64,000 bases of DNA from the NCBI RefSeq assembly GCF_902703175.1, contig NZ_CACRYJ010000046.1:124001-188000 (forward strand), written 5' to 3'. A model generated the notes under the pieces. The model saw only the letters and a program-made list of their open reading frames with translations, did no database searches and was not told the origin of the DNA. Positions 1 to 6,834 of the stretch are shown in pieces. The stretch's first letter is position 1. Every line of letters starts with the position of its first letter. The DNA comes from Occultella aeris (lineage in GTDB: Bacteria > Actinomycetota > Actinomycetes > Actinomycetales > Beutenbergiaceae). A program made the position numbers and the translations under genes.

Positions 1-1034
1 CCCTCATGCTGAGCGGCTCGTTCTGGTCGGGTGAGCGCAAGACCCCCACCGCGCCGTCGGTGTTCCTCACCGAACTCGTCGGCGGCGGTCTGGTCGAGAC
101 CGGCCCCGACTGGCCCACCGCGTCGGCGCACGAGGTGAACCCCGGCACAGGCGCGCAGACGTACGGGTACTGGCCCGAGCAGCGCGATCCCAGCGCGGCG
201 ATCGCGGGACGGTGGGCGGAGATCTGGGCCGCGGCGGCGGCAGACGCGACCGGGTCACCCGACGCACCGGTCACCGCATCAGGAGCGGCCTGGTGGCGCG
301 ATGCCCAGCTGCTGCTCGCCGAGCGGGGCGCCGCCGCGCACACCCAGGTTCCGCCGCCGGAGCACCTGTCCGCGTCGGCCGTCGTCGGGCTCGCAGCCGA
401 CGCCGAGGAGTTCGTCCGCAACCGCCGACGTCCGATCCCGCGGCGACCCAGCGTCGCTGCCCGGCGGGGCACCCGCTTCCACGCCTGGGTGGAGCAGTAC
501 TTCGGGGCGAGTTCCCTGATCGAGATGGACGCGCTCCCCGGCGCCGACGACGACGCAGCCGGATCGGAACGCGCGCTCGCCGAGTTGCAGCAGGCGTTCC
601 TCGGCTCGCCGTGGGCAGCCCGCACCCCCGTGGCCGTCGAGGTCGACATCGAGACCCCGGTCGCGGGAATCACGATCCGCTGCCGCATCGACGCCGTCTT
701 CAGCGACGGTGACGGGGTCCACATCGTCGACTGGAAGACCGGGGCGGCACCGCACTCACGCGAGGCACTGCGGGCCCGGCAGATGCAGCTGGCGCTCTAC
801 CGGATCGCCTGGTCCCGGCTGCACGGCATGCCGCTGGAGCACGTACGCGCCTCCTTCCACTACGTGGCCGAGGCCGTCACGGTCAGTGGTGACGACCTCG
901 CCGAGGCGGACGTGGCCGAGGTGCTTGCCCAGGTCGGTCCCGAGACCATGCTGGCCGCCCGCCCGCGGGCCAGGATCGACCGCTCGGACCGACCCGGTGC
1001 CGACGTCGAGATCGTCGCGGACACGCTCTGGTGA
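1..1034 (+). CDS. AdnB-like helicase-nuclease, C-terminal nuclease domain (5' truncated by window edge)
   Basis: The reading frame is open to the left edge, so only the C-terminal ~344 residues of a larger UvrD/RecB-family protein are present and the helicase motor lies outside. What is visible is a PD-(D/E)XK nuclease: the His helix GTRFHAWVEQYF, the acidic strand IRCRIDAVF, the catalytic strand VDWKTG with the Asp and Lys of the motif, and a QxxxY helix (QMQLALY). In actinobacteria this domain ends AdnA and AdnB, the subunits of the motor-nuclease that resects DNA double-strand breaks. The neighbours (nudC, mycoredoxin, uvrD2) match those of adnB in Mycobacterium, so AdnB is favoured. The family call is firm, but the subunit identity is inferred from synteny only. 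Confidence 0.8.
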   Translation, partial: LMLSGSFWSGERKTPTAPSVFLTELVGGGLVETGPDWPTASAHEVNPGTGAQTYGYWPEQRDPSAAIAGRWAEIWAAAAADATGSPDAPVTASGAAWWRDAQLLLAERGAAAHTQVPPPEHLSASAVVGLAADAEEFVRNRRRPIPRRPSVAARRGTRFHAWVEQYFGASSLIEMDALPGADDDAAGSERALAELQQAFLGSPWAARTPVAVEVDIETPVAGITIRCRIDAVFSDGDGVHIVDWKTGAAPHSREALRARQMQLALYRIAWSRLHGMPLEHVRASFHYVAEAVTVSGDDLAEADVAEVLAQVGPETMLAARPRARIDRSDRPGADVEIVADTLW

Positions 1035-1065
1035 GTAAACCGGCGGCGCCGCCCGAGCGCAGCAG

Positions 1066-2442
1066 TCAGGTGCGGTGCGGCGGGAACTCGGTCGTCGGGG
1101 TGTCGTCGAAACCCCGACGTGGCTGGCTGCGCTCGTAGTCGGGAACGATGAAGTCCTCCTCGTCGTCCTCGACCACCGCATGTTCGGCGGTGTCGGAGTC
1201 GTCGCCGGCCAGTTCGCTCGTGCGGCGCCACAGCGGGCGACCCGGCGATACGGCCGACCGGGCGTGTTCGACCTCCACGTCGTCGTCGATGTCCGCGGTC
1301 TCGTCGCCGGTCGCGTCGTCGTGGACCGCCAGGGCCTCGCGGTCGCCCCGGTCCTCGTCGTCCGCCTCCCCCCGCTCGTCCATGGCGTCCGGGTGCTCCT
1401 CGTCGGCCCAGTCCTCGTCGTCACCCGCGGTCTCGTCGCCGGCCGCGTCCTCGCTGACCTCGGGGAGCGGGGCGACGTCCGGGATCACCGGCTCGGAGTG
1501 CCCGATCGGCGGCTGACCGGTCACCTCCTCGTCGAGCTCGTGCAGCATCTGGACGGCGTCGTCGATGATCGCCCCGTCGCGGTGCCGCACCCCGTGCATC
1601 AGCCACCGGGCCACCGCCAGCTCGCTCGCGAGCAGCGCCCGCGCGGTCAGGTGCTCGTCGGCACGTTCGGTCCGGGCCAGCGCGTACGCCTCGAGGATCG
1701 CGTCGAGGGACTCCTCCGGCGCTGCGGCCAGCAGCCAGGCAAGGTCGTCGGCAGGGTCGGCCACCCGGGCGTCGGACCAGTCGAGGATCCCGACCACGTC
1801 GTCGTCGACCACCAGGACGTGCTCGGCCGCCAGGTCCCCATGCACCGGGGTGGCCCGGAACCGCCACAGGGTGACGTCCTCGAGGGCATGCTCCCAGCGG
1901 CGGAGCAGGCCGGGCGGGATGTGCCCGGTCGCGGCTGCCTCGTCCACCTCCGCGAGGCGTCGACGGCGGTAGGCGTCCGCGTCGTAGGTGGGCAGACCGG
2001 CATCCGCGACCACGGTGCTCGGCAACTCGTGCAGACTCGCGATCGCCCGGCCGACCTGTGCGGCCAGGCCGGGGCCGGCGGCGAGCCGCTCGATCGGAAG
2101 CGGCTTCCCCCGCAGCTCGGGGTAGACCATCGCGCGGCCACCCTCGGGCAGCGGTGCGAACCCCGCCGGCCTCGGCACGTCGAAGGTGAGCAGGTCGTCG
2201 TCGGCGGCGCGGCCGAGCGCCTCGAGCAGCGCGACCTCTCCCTCGAGCGCCGCCCCGGCGGCGGAGTCCCGCGGGGACCTGACGATCCACCGCGACCCGG
2301 TGGCGTCCATCACACCCACCACGTCGAAGTCTGCGCCGGGCGTGCGCGGGGGACGGGTCGCGACCACGTCGAGACCCGGCAGGGCGACGGTCGCCAGCGC
2401 GGCGAGGGCGAGTGGGGACCGGGAGGCGTTCGGCTCGGACAC
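1066..2442 (-). CDS. Aminoglycoside/macrolide phosphotransferase-fold kinase with long acidic C-terminal tail
   Basis: This is a 458-residue protein with an APH-type kinase fold. It shows the catalytic loop PVHGDLAAEHVLV (around residue 200) and the metal-binding ILDWSDARVADPADDLAWL segment (around 222), the signature of aminoglycoside and macrolide 2'-phosphotransferases and related small-molecule kinases. The substrate cannot be told from sequence. After about residue 325 the fold ends and a tail of roughly 130 residues, very rich in Asp and Glu, runs to the stop. The GTG start at 2442 was chosen because a TACCGT -10 box lies exactly 6 nt upstream, consistent with a leaderless message; a longer open frame upstream is only antisense to nudC. 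It is divergent from nudC with 72 bp between start codons. Confidence 0.8.
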   Translation of the reverse strand: MSEPNASRSPLALAALATVALPGLDVVATRPPRTPGADFDVVGVMDATGSRWIVRSPRDSAAGAALEGEVALLEALGRAADDDLLTFDVPRPAGFAPLPEGGRAMVYPELRGKPLPIERLAAGPGLAAQVGRAIASLHELPSTVVADAGLPTYDADAYRRRRLAEVDEAAATGHIPPGLLRRWEHALEDVTLWRFRATPVHGDLAAEHVLVVDDDVVGILDWSDARVADPADDLAWLLAAAPEESLDAILEAYALARTERADEHLTARALLASELAVARWLMHGVRHRDGAIIDDAVQMLHELDEEVTGQPPIGHSEPVIPDVAPLPEVSEDAAGDETAGDDEDWADEEHPDAMDERGEADDEDRGDREALAVHDDATGDETADIDDDVEVEHARSAVSPGRPLWRRTSELAGDDSDTAEHAVVEDDEEDFIVPDYERSQPRRGFDDTPTTEFPPHRT

Positions 2443-2448
2443 AACACC

Positions 2449-2454
2449 ACGGTA
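2449..2454 (-). promoter_or_regulatory. -10 box (TACCGT) of the phosphotransferase gene, leaderless-type
   Basis: TACCGT on the minus strand fits the actinobacterial TAnnnT -10 consensus and ends 6 nt before the GTG at 2442, so transcription would begin at or next to the start codon. No convincing -35 is seen and there is no Shine-Dalgarno sequence. Confidence 0.55.
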
Positions 2455-2502
2455 GGTGACCTTGCCGCCAAGGGAGGGTGCGCCGCATCGGCGCGTCTGA
2501 TC

Positions 2503-2508
2503 TACGGT
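2503..2508 (+). promoter_or_regulatory. -10 box (TACGGT) of nudC, leaderless-type
   Basis: TACGGT ends 6 nt before the GTG start at 2515. That spacing puts the expected transcription start on the start codon itself. It is divergent from the -10 box at 2449-2454. Confidence 0.55.
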
Positions 2509-2514
2509 GAACCC

Positions 2515-3477
2515 GTGCACTCCGATCTCCTGCCCCTCGCTCGCGCCAGTGTCGATCGGGATGCGCATGCGCGGGTCCGTCCCGGACTGCTCGAGGAACT
2601 GCTCGCTGACGCCTCGACGCGGTTGCTGACCGTCGACGGCGACCGGGTCGCCACCACCGGTGGCGACGACACGGCGCTGGCGTTCGTACCGCCGTCGGAC
2701 CGGGCCGAAGGGGCCCGTCTGCTGTACCTGGGGCGCGATGACGACGGTGCCTATCTGGCCCAGATCCTTGGTTCGGAGCACCACGCCGGCGACGCGGACC
2801 GGCGCACCGACGACCCGCAGGGGTCCACCACCGGTGGCTCGGAGTCCTACGCCGTGCTGCGCGAGATCGGCTGGCAGCTCGGGGACCGGGACGCCGGGCT
2901 GGCCGTCGGGGCGCTCGCCCTCGCCAACTGGCACCACACCCACAGCCACTGCCCCCGGTGCGGTACGGCGACCGAGGTGATCGACGCCGGCTGGGTGCGG
3001 CGGTGCCCCGCCGATGAGTCGCTGCACTACCCGCGCACGGATGCCGCCGTGATCATGGCGATCACCGACGACGCCGGGCGCATCCTGCTCGGGCACGCCC
3101 CGCAGTGGCCGGACGGCCAGTTCTCCGTGCCCGCCGGGTTCGTCGAGCCGGGGGAGTCGCTCGAGGCGGCTGTGCGCCGCGAGGTGTTCGAGGAGACGAA
3201 CGTGGTGGTCGGCGAGGTGACCTACCGGGCCAGTCAGCCCTGGCCGTTCCCGGCCTCCCTCATGGTCGGCTTCGTCGGCCGGGCCCTCGCCATCGACGTC
3301 CGCCCGGACGGGGAGGAGATCACCGAGGCCCGGTTCTTCTCCGCCGACGAGCTGCGGACGGCGTGGACGACGGGGACGATCCGGCTCCCGCGACCGACCT
3401 CGATCGCGCGGAGCCTGATCGAGGAGTGGTTCGGCGAACCGCTTCCCGAGGTCGAGACCGCGCGACGCTGGGCCTGA
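2515..3477 (+). CDS. nudC: NADH pyrophosphatase NudC (NAD-cap/NADH hydrolase)
   Basis: This 320-residue NUDIX hydrolase is predicted to cleave NAD(H) to NMN(H) and AMP and, by family knowledge, to remove NAD caps from RNA. The Nudix box GFVEPGESLEAAVRREVFEE is complete and is followed by the NudC-specific SQPWPFPASLM motif. A zinc-ribbon segment precedes it (CPRCG, then RRCPADESLHYPR); only three of the usual four cysteines are present, so His or Asp may be the fourth ligand. The N-terminal NUDIX-like domain of the family is also present. The GTG at 2515 is chosen because the frame further upstream is antisense to the phosphotransferase and a -10 box sits 6 nt before it. The gene converges on the mycoredoxin gene, as in Mycobacterium. 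Confidence 0.93.
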   Translation: MHSDLLPLARASVDRDAHARVRPGLLEELLADASTRLLTVDGDRVATTGGDDTALAFVPPSDRAEGARLLYLGRDDDGAYLAQILGSEHHAGDADRRTDDPQGSTTGGSESYAVLREIGWQLGDRDAGLAVGALALANWHHTHSHCPRCGTATEVIDAGWVRRCPADESLHYPRTDAAVIMAITDDAGRILLGHAPQWPDGQFSVPAGFVEPGESLEAAVRREVFEETNVVVGEVTYRASQPWPFPASLMVGFVGRALAIDVRPDGEEITEARFFSADELRTAWTTGTIRLPRPTSIARSLIEEWFGEPLPEVETARRWA

Positions 3478-3501
3478 GAATCGTCCGCGCGGTGGTGGTG
3501 A

Positions 3502-3762
3502 TCAGGCGCCGAGGCGCTCCTGCACCTGGGCGAGGGATGGGTTCGTGGCGGCGGTGCCGTCCGGGAACAGGATCGTCGGCACCGTCTGGTTGCCGTCGTT
3601 GACCTGCTCCACGAACGCTGCTGCGCCCGGGTCCTCCTCGATGTTGACCTCGTTGTAGGCGATCCCGGCACTCTTCAGCTGCGTCTTCAACCGGCGGCAG
3701 TACCCGCACCAGGTGGTGCTGTACATCGTGATGGTGCCGGCCTCGGGTGCGGTGGTGCTCAA
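3502..3762 (-). CDS. Mycoredoxin (glutaredoxin-fold, CGYC active site)
   Basis: An 86-residue glutaredoxin-like protein with the active-site motif WCGYC (Cys19, Cys22), a cis-proline region TVPTILF and a C-terminal helix. Mycoredoxins reduce mycothiol mixed disulfides in actinobacteria, which use mycothiol rather than glutathione. The start is TTG at 3762, with an excellent Shine-Dalgarno sequence (GGAGGA) just upstream and no in-frame ATG or GTG that gives a complete fold. It lies between nudC (convergent) and uvrD2 (divergent), the same arrangement as Rv3198A in M. tuberculosis. Confidence 0.9.
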   Translation of the reverse strand: MSTTAPEAGTITMYSTTWCGYCRRLKTQLKSAGIAYNEVNIEEDPGAAAFVEQVNDGNQTVPTILFPDGTAATNPSLAQVQERLGA

Positions 3763-3922
3763 CGGATTCCTCCAGTAGGGAGATGGATCGGCGTTCGGCC
3801 CGCGGGCCGGATGGTGGTCCGCAGGGCGGCCTCACCTGAGCGAACCACCGGGCCCGGCCGATTGTTCCCCCGCCTGTGGACACCGGGCACCGGTGTCGGA
3901 CCGGGCTGCGAGAATCATCTCG

Positions 3923-5986
3923 ATGTCCGCACCCACCCTGCCCGGCGCCGAGGAGCTGCTCGCCGCACTCGACGAGGACCAGCGCGCCGTCGCCTCCCAA
4001 CTGACCGGACCGGTCTGCGTGCTCGCTGGCGCCGGCACGGGAAAGACCAGGGCGGTCACCTACCGGATCGCACACGGTGTGGTGACCGGCGTGTACAACC
4101 CGACCACGGTCCTCGCGGTGACGTTCACAGCCCGGGCGGCGGGCGAGATGCGCACCCGGCTGCGCGAGCTCGGGGTCTCCGGCGTGCAGGCGCGCACGTT
4201 CCACGCGGCGGCGCTGCGGCAGCTCTCCTACTTCTGGCCGGCCGCGATCGGCGGCGGCATCCCCCGGATCGTCGAGCACAAGGCCCCGCTGATCGCCGAG
4301 GCGGCCGGCCGGCTCGGCGTGGCCGTGGACCGGATCGCGATCCGTGACCTCGCCGCCGAGGTCGAATGGGCCAAGGTGTCGATGGTCACCGCCGAGGACT
4401 ACGTGGCGGCCGCGGCTCGCGCCGGACGTTCCGGCGCGGCCGGCCAGGACCTCACCACCGTGGCCCGGCTGCTCTCGGTCTACGAGGACGCCAAGACCGA
4501 ACGGCACGTGATCGACTTCGAGGACGTGCTGCTGCTGATGGTCGGCATCCTCGCCGAACGCGGTGACATCGCCGCCGAGGTCCGCAAGCAGTACCGCCAC
4601 TTCATCGTCGATGAGTTCCAGGACGTCTCCCCGCTGCAGCACCGCCTGTTGGAGCTCTGGCTCGGGGACCGGAACGAGCTGTGCGTGGTCGGGGATGTCT
4701 CCCAGACGATCTACTCGTTCACCGGCGCGAGCCCGCGCTACCTGACCGAGTTCGGTCGGCGCCACCCCGACGCCACCGTGGTGCGGCTGGTCCGGGACTA
4801 CCGCTCGACGCCGCAGGTGGTCTCGCTGGCGAACAACGTGCTGGCCCGCGCCGGCCGGGCCCGCTCCAGCGCCGCCGTCGAGTTGCGCGCGCAGCGGCCC
4901 TCCGGGCCGGCCGTGAGGTTCGAGACCCATGACGACGACGAGTCCGAGGCACGTGCGGTCGCGGTGCGGATCGGAGAACTGGTCCGCGGCGGCGTGAAGG
5001 CCAGCGAGATCGCCGTGCTGTACCGGACCAACGCCCAGGCCGAGGCGTTCGAGCAGGCGCTCAGCCAGGCCGGCGTCGGCTACCTGGTGCGCGGCGGGGA
5101 ACGGTTCTTCTCCCGCAAGGAGGTGCGGGACGCCGTCGTGCTGCTGCGCGGCGCCGCCCGCAGCCAGGGCGAGACGCCGATGCCAGAGCTCGTCCGCGAT
5201 GTCCTGACCAGCGTCGGATGGGCGCCCGAGGCGCCCGCCGTGCGGGGGGCGGTCCGGGAACGGTGGGAATCGCTGAACTCCCTCGTCGGGCTCGCCGACG
5301 AGCTCGCGGCGTCCAGGGGTGCGGACATGCCCGAGTTCGTTGCCGAGCTGGGGGAGCGGGCAGCTGCCCAGCACGCGCCGACCGTGGAGGGGGCGACGCT
5401 CGCGTCCTTGCACGCCGCGAAGGGACTGGAGTGGGACGCCGTGTTCCTGGTCGGGGTCAGCGAGGGCCTGCTGCCGATCTCGCTCGCCGAGGGCGACGAG
5501 GCGATCGAAGAGGAGCGCCGGCTCCTGTACGTGGGCGTCACCCGCGCCCGTGAGCACCTGCAGTTGTCCTACGCCAGGTCCCGCAACACCGGTGGCCGGG
5601 CCACCCGGAGGCGGTCCCGGTTCCTGGACGGGATCTGGCCGTCGGAGGAGGCCGGCGGACGCCGGCACGGTCGCCATTCGGACTCCCGGGCCGGTCGGCG
5701 CGACGCGCTGACCGCGGCAGTCACCGAGCACGATGCGGATCCGGACCTGGTCGAGCGACTGCGCCGCTGGCGCGCCGAGGTGGCCGAGCGGATCGAGAAG
5801 CCGGCCTTCACGATCCTGCATGACACCACCCTGATCGCGGTCGCCGCCGCCCAGCCGCGGGAGCTACGGCACCTCGCGATCCTGAGGGGGATCGGGCCCA
5901 CCAAACTCGAGGCTTACGGCCCTGCGATCCTCGCCGTCGTGCGCGGCGAGGACCCCGTCGGAAATCAATCTGAAGAAAGTTCCTAA
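3923..5986 (+). CDS. uvrD2: ATP-dependent DNA helicase UvrD2 (SF1, with HRDC domain)
   Basis: A 687-residue superfamily 1 helicase. Motif I is AGAGTGKTRAVTYRI (about residue 35), motif II is VDEFQDVSPLQHRLL (about 229), and the late motifs are clear (LHAAKGLEWDAVFLVG and YVGVTRARE). A C-terminal HRDC domain spans about residues 610-680 and ends GIGPTKLEAYGPAILAVV. This architecture defines actinobacterial UvrD2 rather than UvrD1/PcrA. The tetracysteine segment that joins the helicase and HRDC parts in mycobacterial UvrD2 is not visible; the linker is Arg/Gly-rich instead. ATG 3923 is chosen over an upstream in-frame GTG at 3893 because homologues begin close to the AxLDEDQ segment. The stop codon overlaps the AT-rich element of the whiB7 promoter. 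Confidence 0.92.
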   Translation: MSAPTLPGAEELLAALDEDQRAVASQLTGPVCVLAGAGTGKTRAVTYRIAHGVVTGVYNPTTVLAVTFTARAAGEMRTRLRELGVSGVQARTFHAAALRQLSYFWPAAIGGGIPRIVEHKAPLIAEAAGRLGVAVDRIAIRDLAAEVEWAKVSMVTAEDYVAAAARAGRSGAAGQDLTTVARLLSVYEDAKTERHVIDFEDVLLLMVGILAERGDIAAEVRKQYRHFIVDEFQDVSPLQHRLLELWLGDRNELCVVGDVSQTIYSFTGASPRYLTEFGRRHPDATVVRLVRDYRSTPQVVSLANNVLARAGRARSSAAVELRAQRPSGPAVRFETHDDDESEARAVAVRIGELVRGGVKASEIAVLYRTNAQAEAFEQALSQAGVGYLVRGGERFFSRKEVRDAVVLLRGAARSQGETPMPELVRDVLTSVGWAPEAPAVRGAVRERWESLNSLVGLADELAASRGADMPEFVAELGERAAAQHAPTVEGATLASLHAAKGLEWDAVFLVGVSEGLLPISLAEGDEAIEEERRLLYVGVTRAREHLQLSYARSRNTGGRATRRRSRFLDGIWPSEEAGGRRHGRHSDSRAGRRDALTAAVTEHDADPDLVERLRRWRAEVAERIEKPAFTILHDTTLIAVAAAQPRELRHLAILRGIGPTKLEAYGPAILAVVRGEDPVGNQSEESS

Positions 5987-6022
5987 AAAGGGTTGGGTCC
6001 TCGGGTGCGGCCGACGTAGGCT
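5984..6022 (+). promoter_or_regulatory. whiB7 promoter with WhiB7-type AT-rich element
   Basis: An A/T run (TAAAAA, 5984-5989) is followed after GGG by a -35 hexamer TTGGGT (5993-5998), an 18-nt spacer and a -10 TAGGCT (6017-6022). WhiB7 bound to sigma-A is known to activate promoters that carry an AT-rich patch 3 bp upstream of the -35, which is exactly this geometry. Autoregulation is therefore likely. The AT patch overlaps the uvrD2 stop codon. Confidence 0.7.
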
Positions 6023-6098
6023 GTCACACGTTCCTGATCGATGGGTTGCGCCTAGCCAGCACCGAGCAGCCCCCAAGGCCTGAAGGGAGTGAGCACAC

Positions 6099-6266
6099 AT
6101 GATGAATCTGATCGATACCCAGTCCACGCGAGTCGATATCCGACCGCGCGCCGTTGTGTTCACTCCGGGCCGTGCCAAGGGCACGGCCGGCGGCTCGCGT
6201 CTCGCGCCCATCGGTTTCGCCGTTCCCGGCACAGCCATGCCCGGCTCCGCATCCAGGATCAGTTAG
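6099..6266 (+). CDS. whiB7 leader peptide (55-codon uORF)
   Basis: A short open frame of 55 codons begins with tandem ATG codons (6099 and 6102) behind a GGGAGTG ribosome-binding site. It lies between the whiB7 promoter and the attenuator hairpin. The peptide is basic and rich in Gly, Ala, Arg and Pro and does not resemble a known protein family. In mycobacteria and streptomycetes whiB7 is controlled by translation of such an upstream ORF: ribosome-targeting antibiotics stall it and allow read-through into whiB7. The 3' end of this ORF contains GGCTCCGC (6243-6250), complementary to the 5' part of the terminator. Its role as a sensor is inferred from position and structure. Confidence 0.65.
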   Translation: MMNLIDTQSTRVDIRPRAVVFTPGRAKGTAGGSRLAPIGFAVPGTAMPGSASRIS

Positions 6267-6288
6267 CAGCAGCACTGCACTGAGTCCC

Positions 6289-6318
6289 AGCCGCGGAGCC
6301 CACCAAGGGTCCGCGGCT
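6289..6318 (+). terminator. whiB7 leader attenuator hairpin
   Basis: AGCCGCGGA (6289-6297) and TCCGCGGCT (6310-6318) form a perfect 9-bp stem with a 12-nt loop, followed by the pyrimidine run CTTCTC. It lies 22 nt after the uORF stop and 91 nt before whiB7. The segment GCGGAGCC (6293-6300) can alternatively pair with GGCTCCGC at 6243-6250, which would disrupt the terminator. Confidence 0.65.
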
Positions 6319-6409
6319 CTTCTCACTACTCCAGGGATAGATCTCCCCGGCTTGTGACAGACCCGGTACCCCACCGGTCGACCCACACACCATGCCTCAG
6401 GAGCATCTC

Positions 6410-6778
6410 GTGCAGTTCACATCAGTTCTCGATCAATTCACCCTCGGGGGATCGGCCACGACCTGGCCCCTGCCCGAGCAGACGATCGACCTCCCGATCT
6501 CGGGCGACCAGCCGCTGCCGTGCCAGGACGCGCGGAACCAGGACCTCTGGTTCGCCGAACAGGGCGCCGACGTCGAGCGCGCGAAGGCGCTCTGCGTCAC
6601 CTGCCCGATCCGCAAGGAGTGCCTCGAAGGCGCCATCGAGCGGCGCGAGCCGTGGGGCGTCTGGGGCGGGGAGGTCTTCATCGATGGTCAGGTCGTGGCC
6701 CGTAAGCGTGGCCGCGGCCGGCCCCGCAAGGACGACCCGTATGCACCGTCCGCCAGGCGGGACCCGTCAGCCGCGTGA
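6410..6778 (+). CDS. whiB7: WhiB7 iron-sulfur transcriptional activator (intrinsic antibiotic resistance)
   Basis: A 122-residue Wbl protein. Cys38, Cys62, Cys65 and Cys71 form the C-x23-CxxC-x5-C cluster-binding set, GVWGG (83-87) is the Wbl turn, and RGRGRPR (100-106) is the AT-hook that separates WhiB7 from the other WhiB classes. WhiB7 binds sigma-A and activates antibiotic resistance genes and its own promoter. The GTG at 6410 is preferred because GGAG (6400-6403) lies at good distance from it, whereas an in-frame ATG at 6392 has no ribosome-binding site. A leader of about 380 nt with a uORF and attenuator precedes it. The 3' end faces the ThiF-like gene across a shared palindrome. Confidence 0.93.
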   Translation: MQFTSVLDQFTLGGSATTWPLPEQTIDLPISGDQPLPCQDARNQDLWFAEQGADVERAKALCVTCPIRKECLEGAIERREPWGVWGGEVFIDGQVVARKRGRGRPRKDDPYAPSARRDPSAA

Positions 6779-6805
6779 GCGGCGGGCGGGCTCCCCGCAG
6801 CGACA

Positions 6806-6834
6806 GGGCGGGCACCGGTCACCGGTGCCCGCCC
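6806..6834. terminator. Bidirectional terminator-like palindrome between whiB7 and the ThiF-like gene
   Basis: A 29-nt perfect inverted repeat (14-bp arms GGGCGGGCACCGGT/ACCGGTGCCCGCCC around a single C). It starts 27 nt after the whiB7 stop and covers the last codons and the stop codon (6819-6821) of the convergent gene. No long T-tract follows, as is common in high-GC genomes. Confidence 0.6.

Noticed and set aside
1075-2514. 480-codon N-terminal extension of the nudC frame
   Set aside because: It is antisense to the phosphotransferase gene, and NudC proteins start at the GTG at 2515, which has its own -10 box.
3320-5821. Very long open frame on the minus strand opposite uvrD2
   Set aside because: It is antisense to a well-supported helicase and only a by-product of GC-rich third positions; its translation is low-complexity, without domains.
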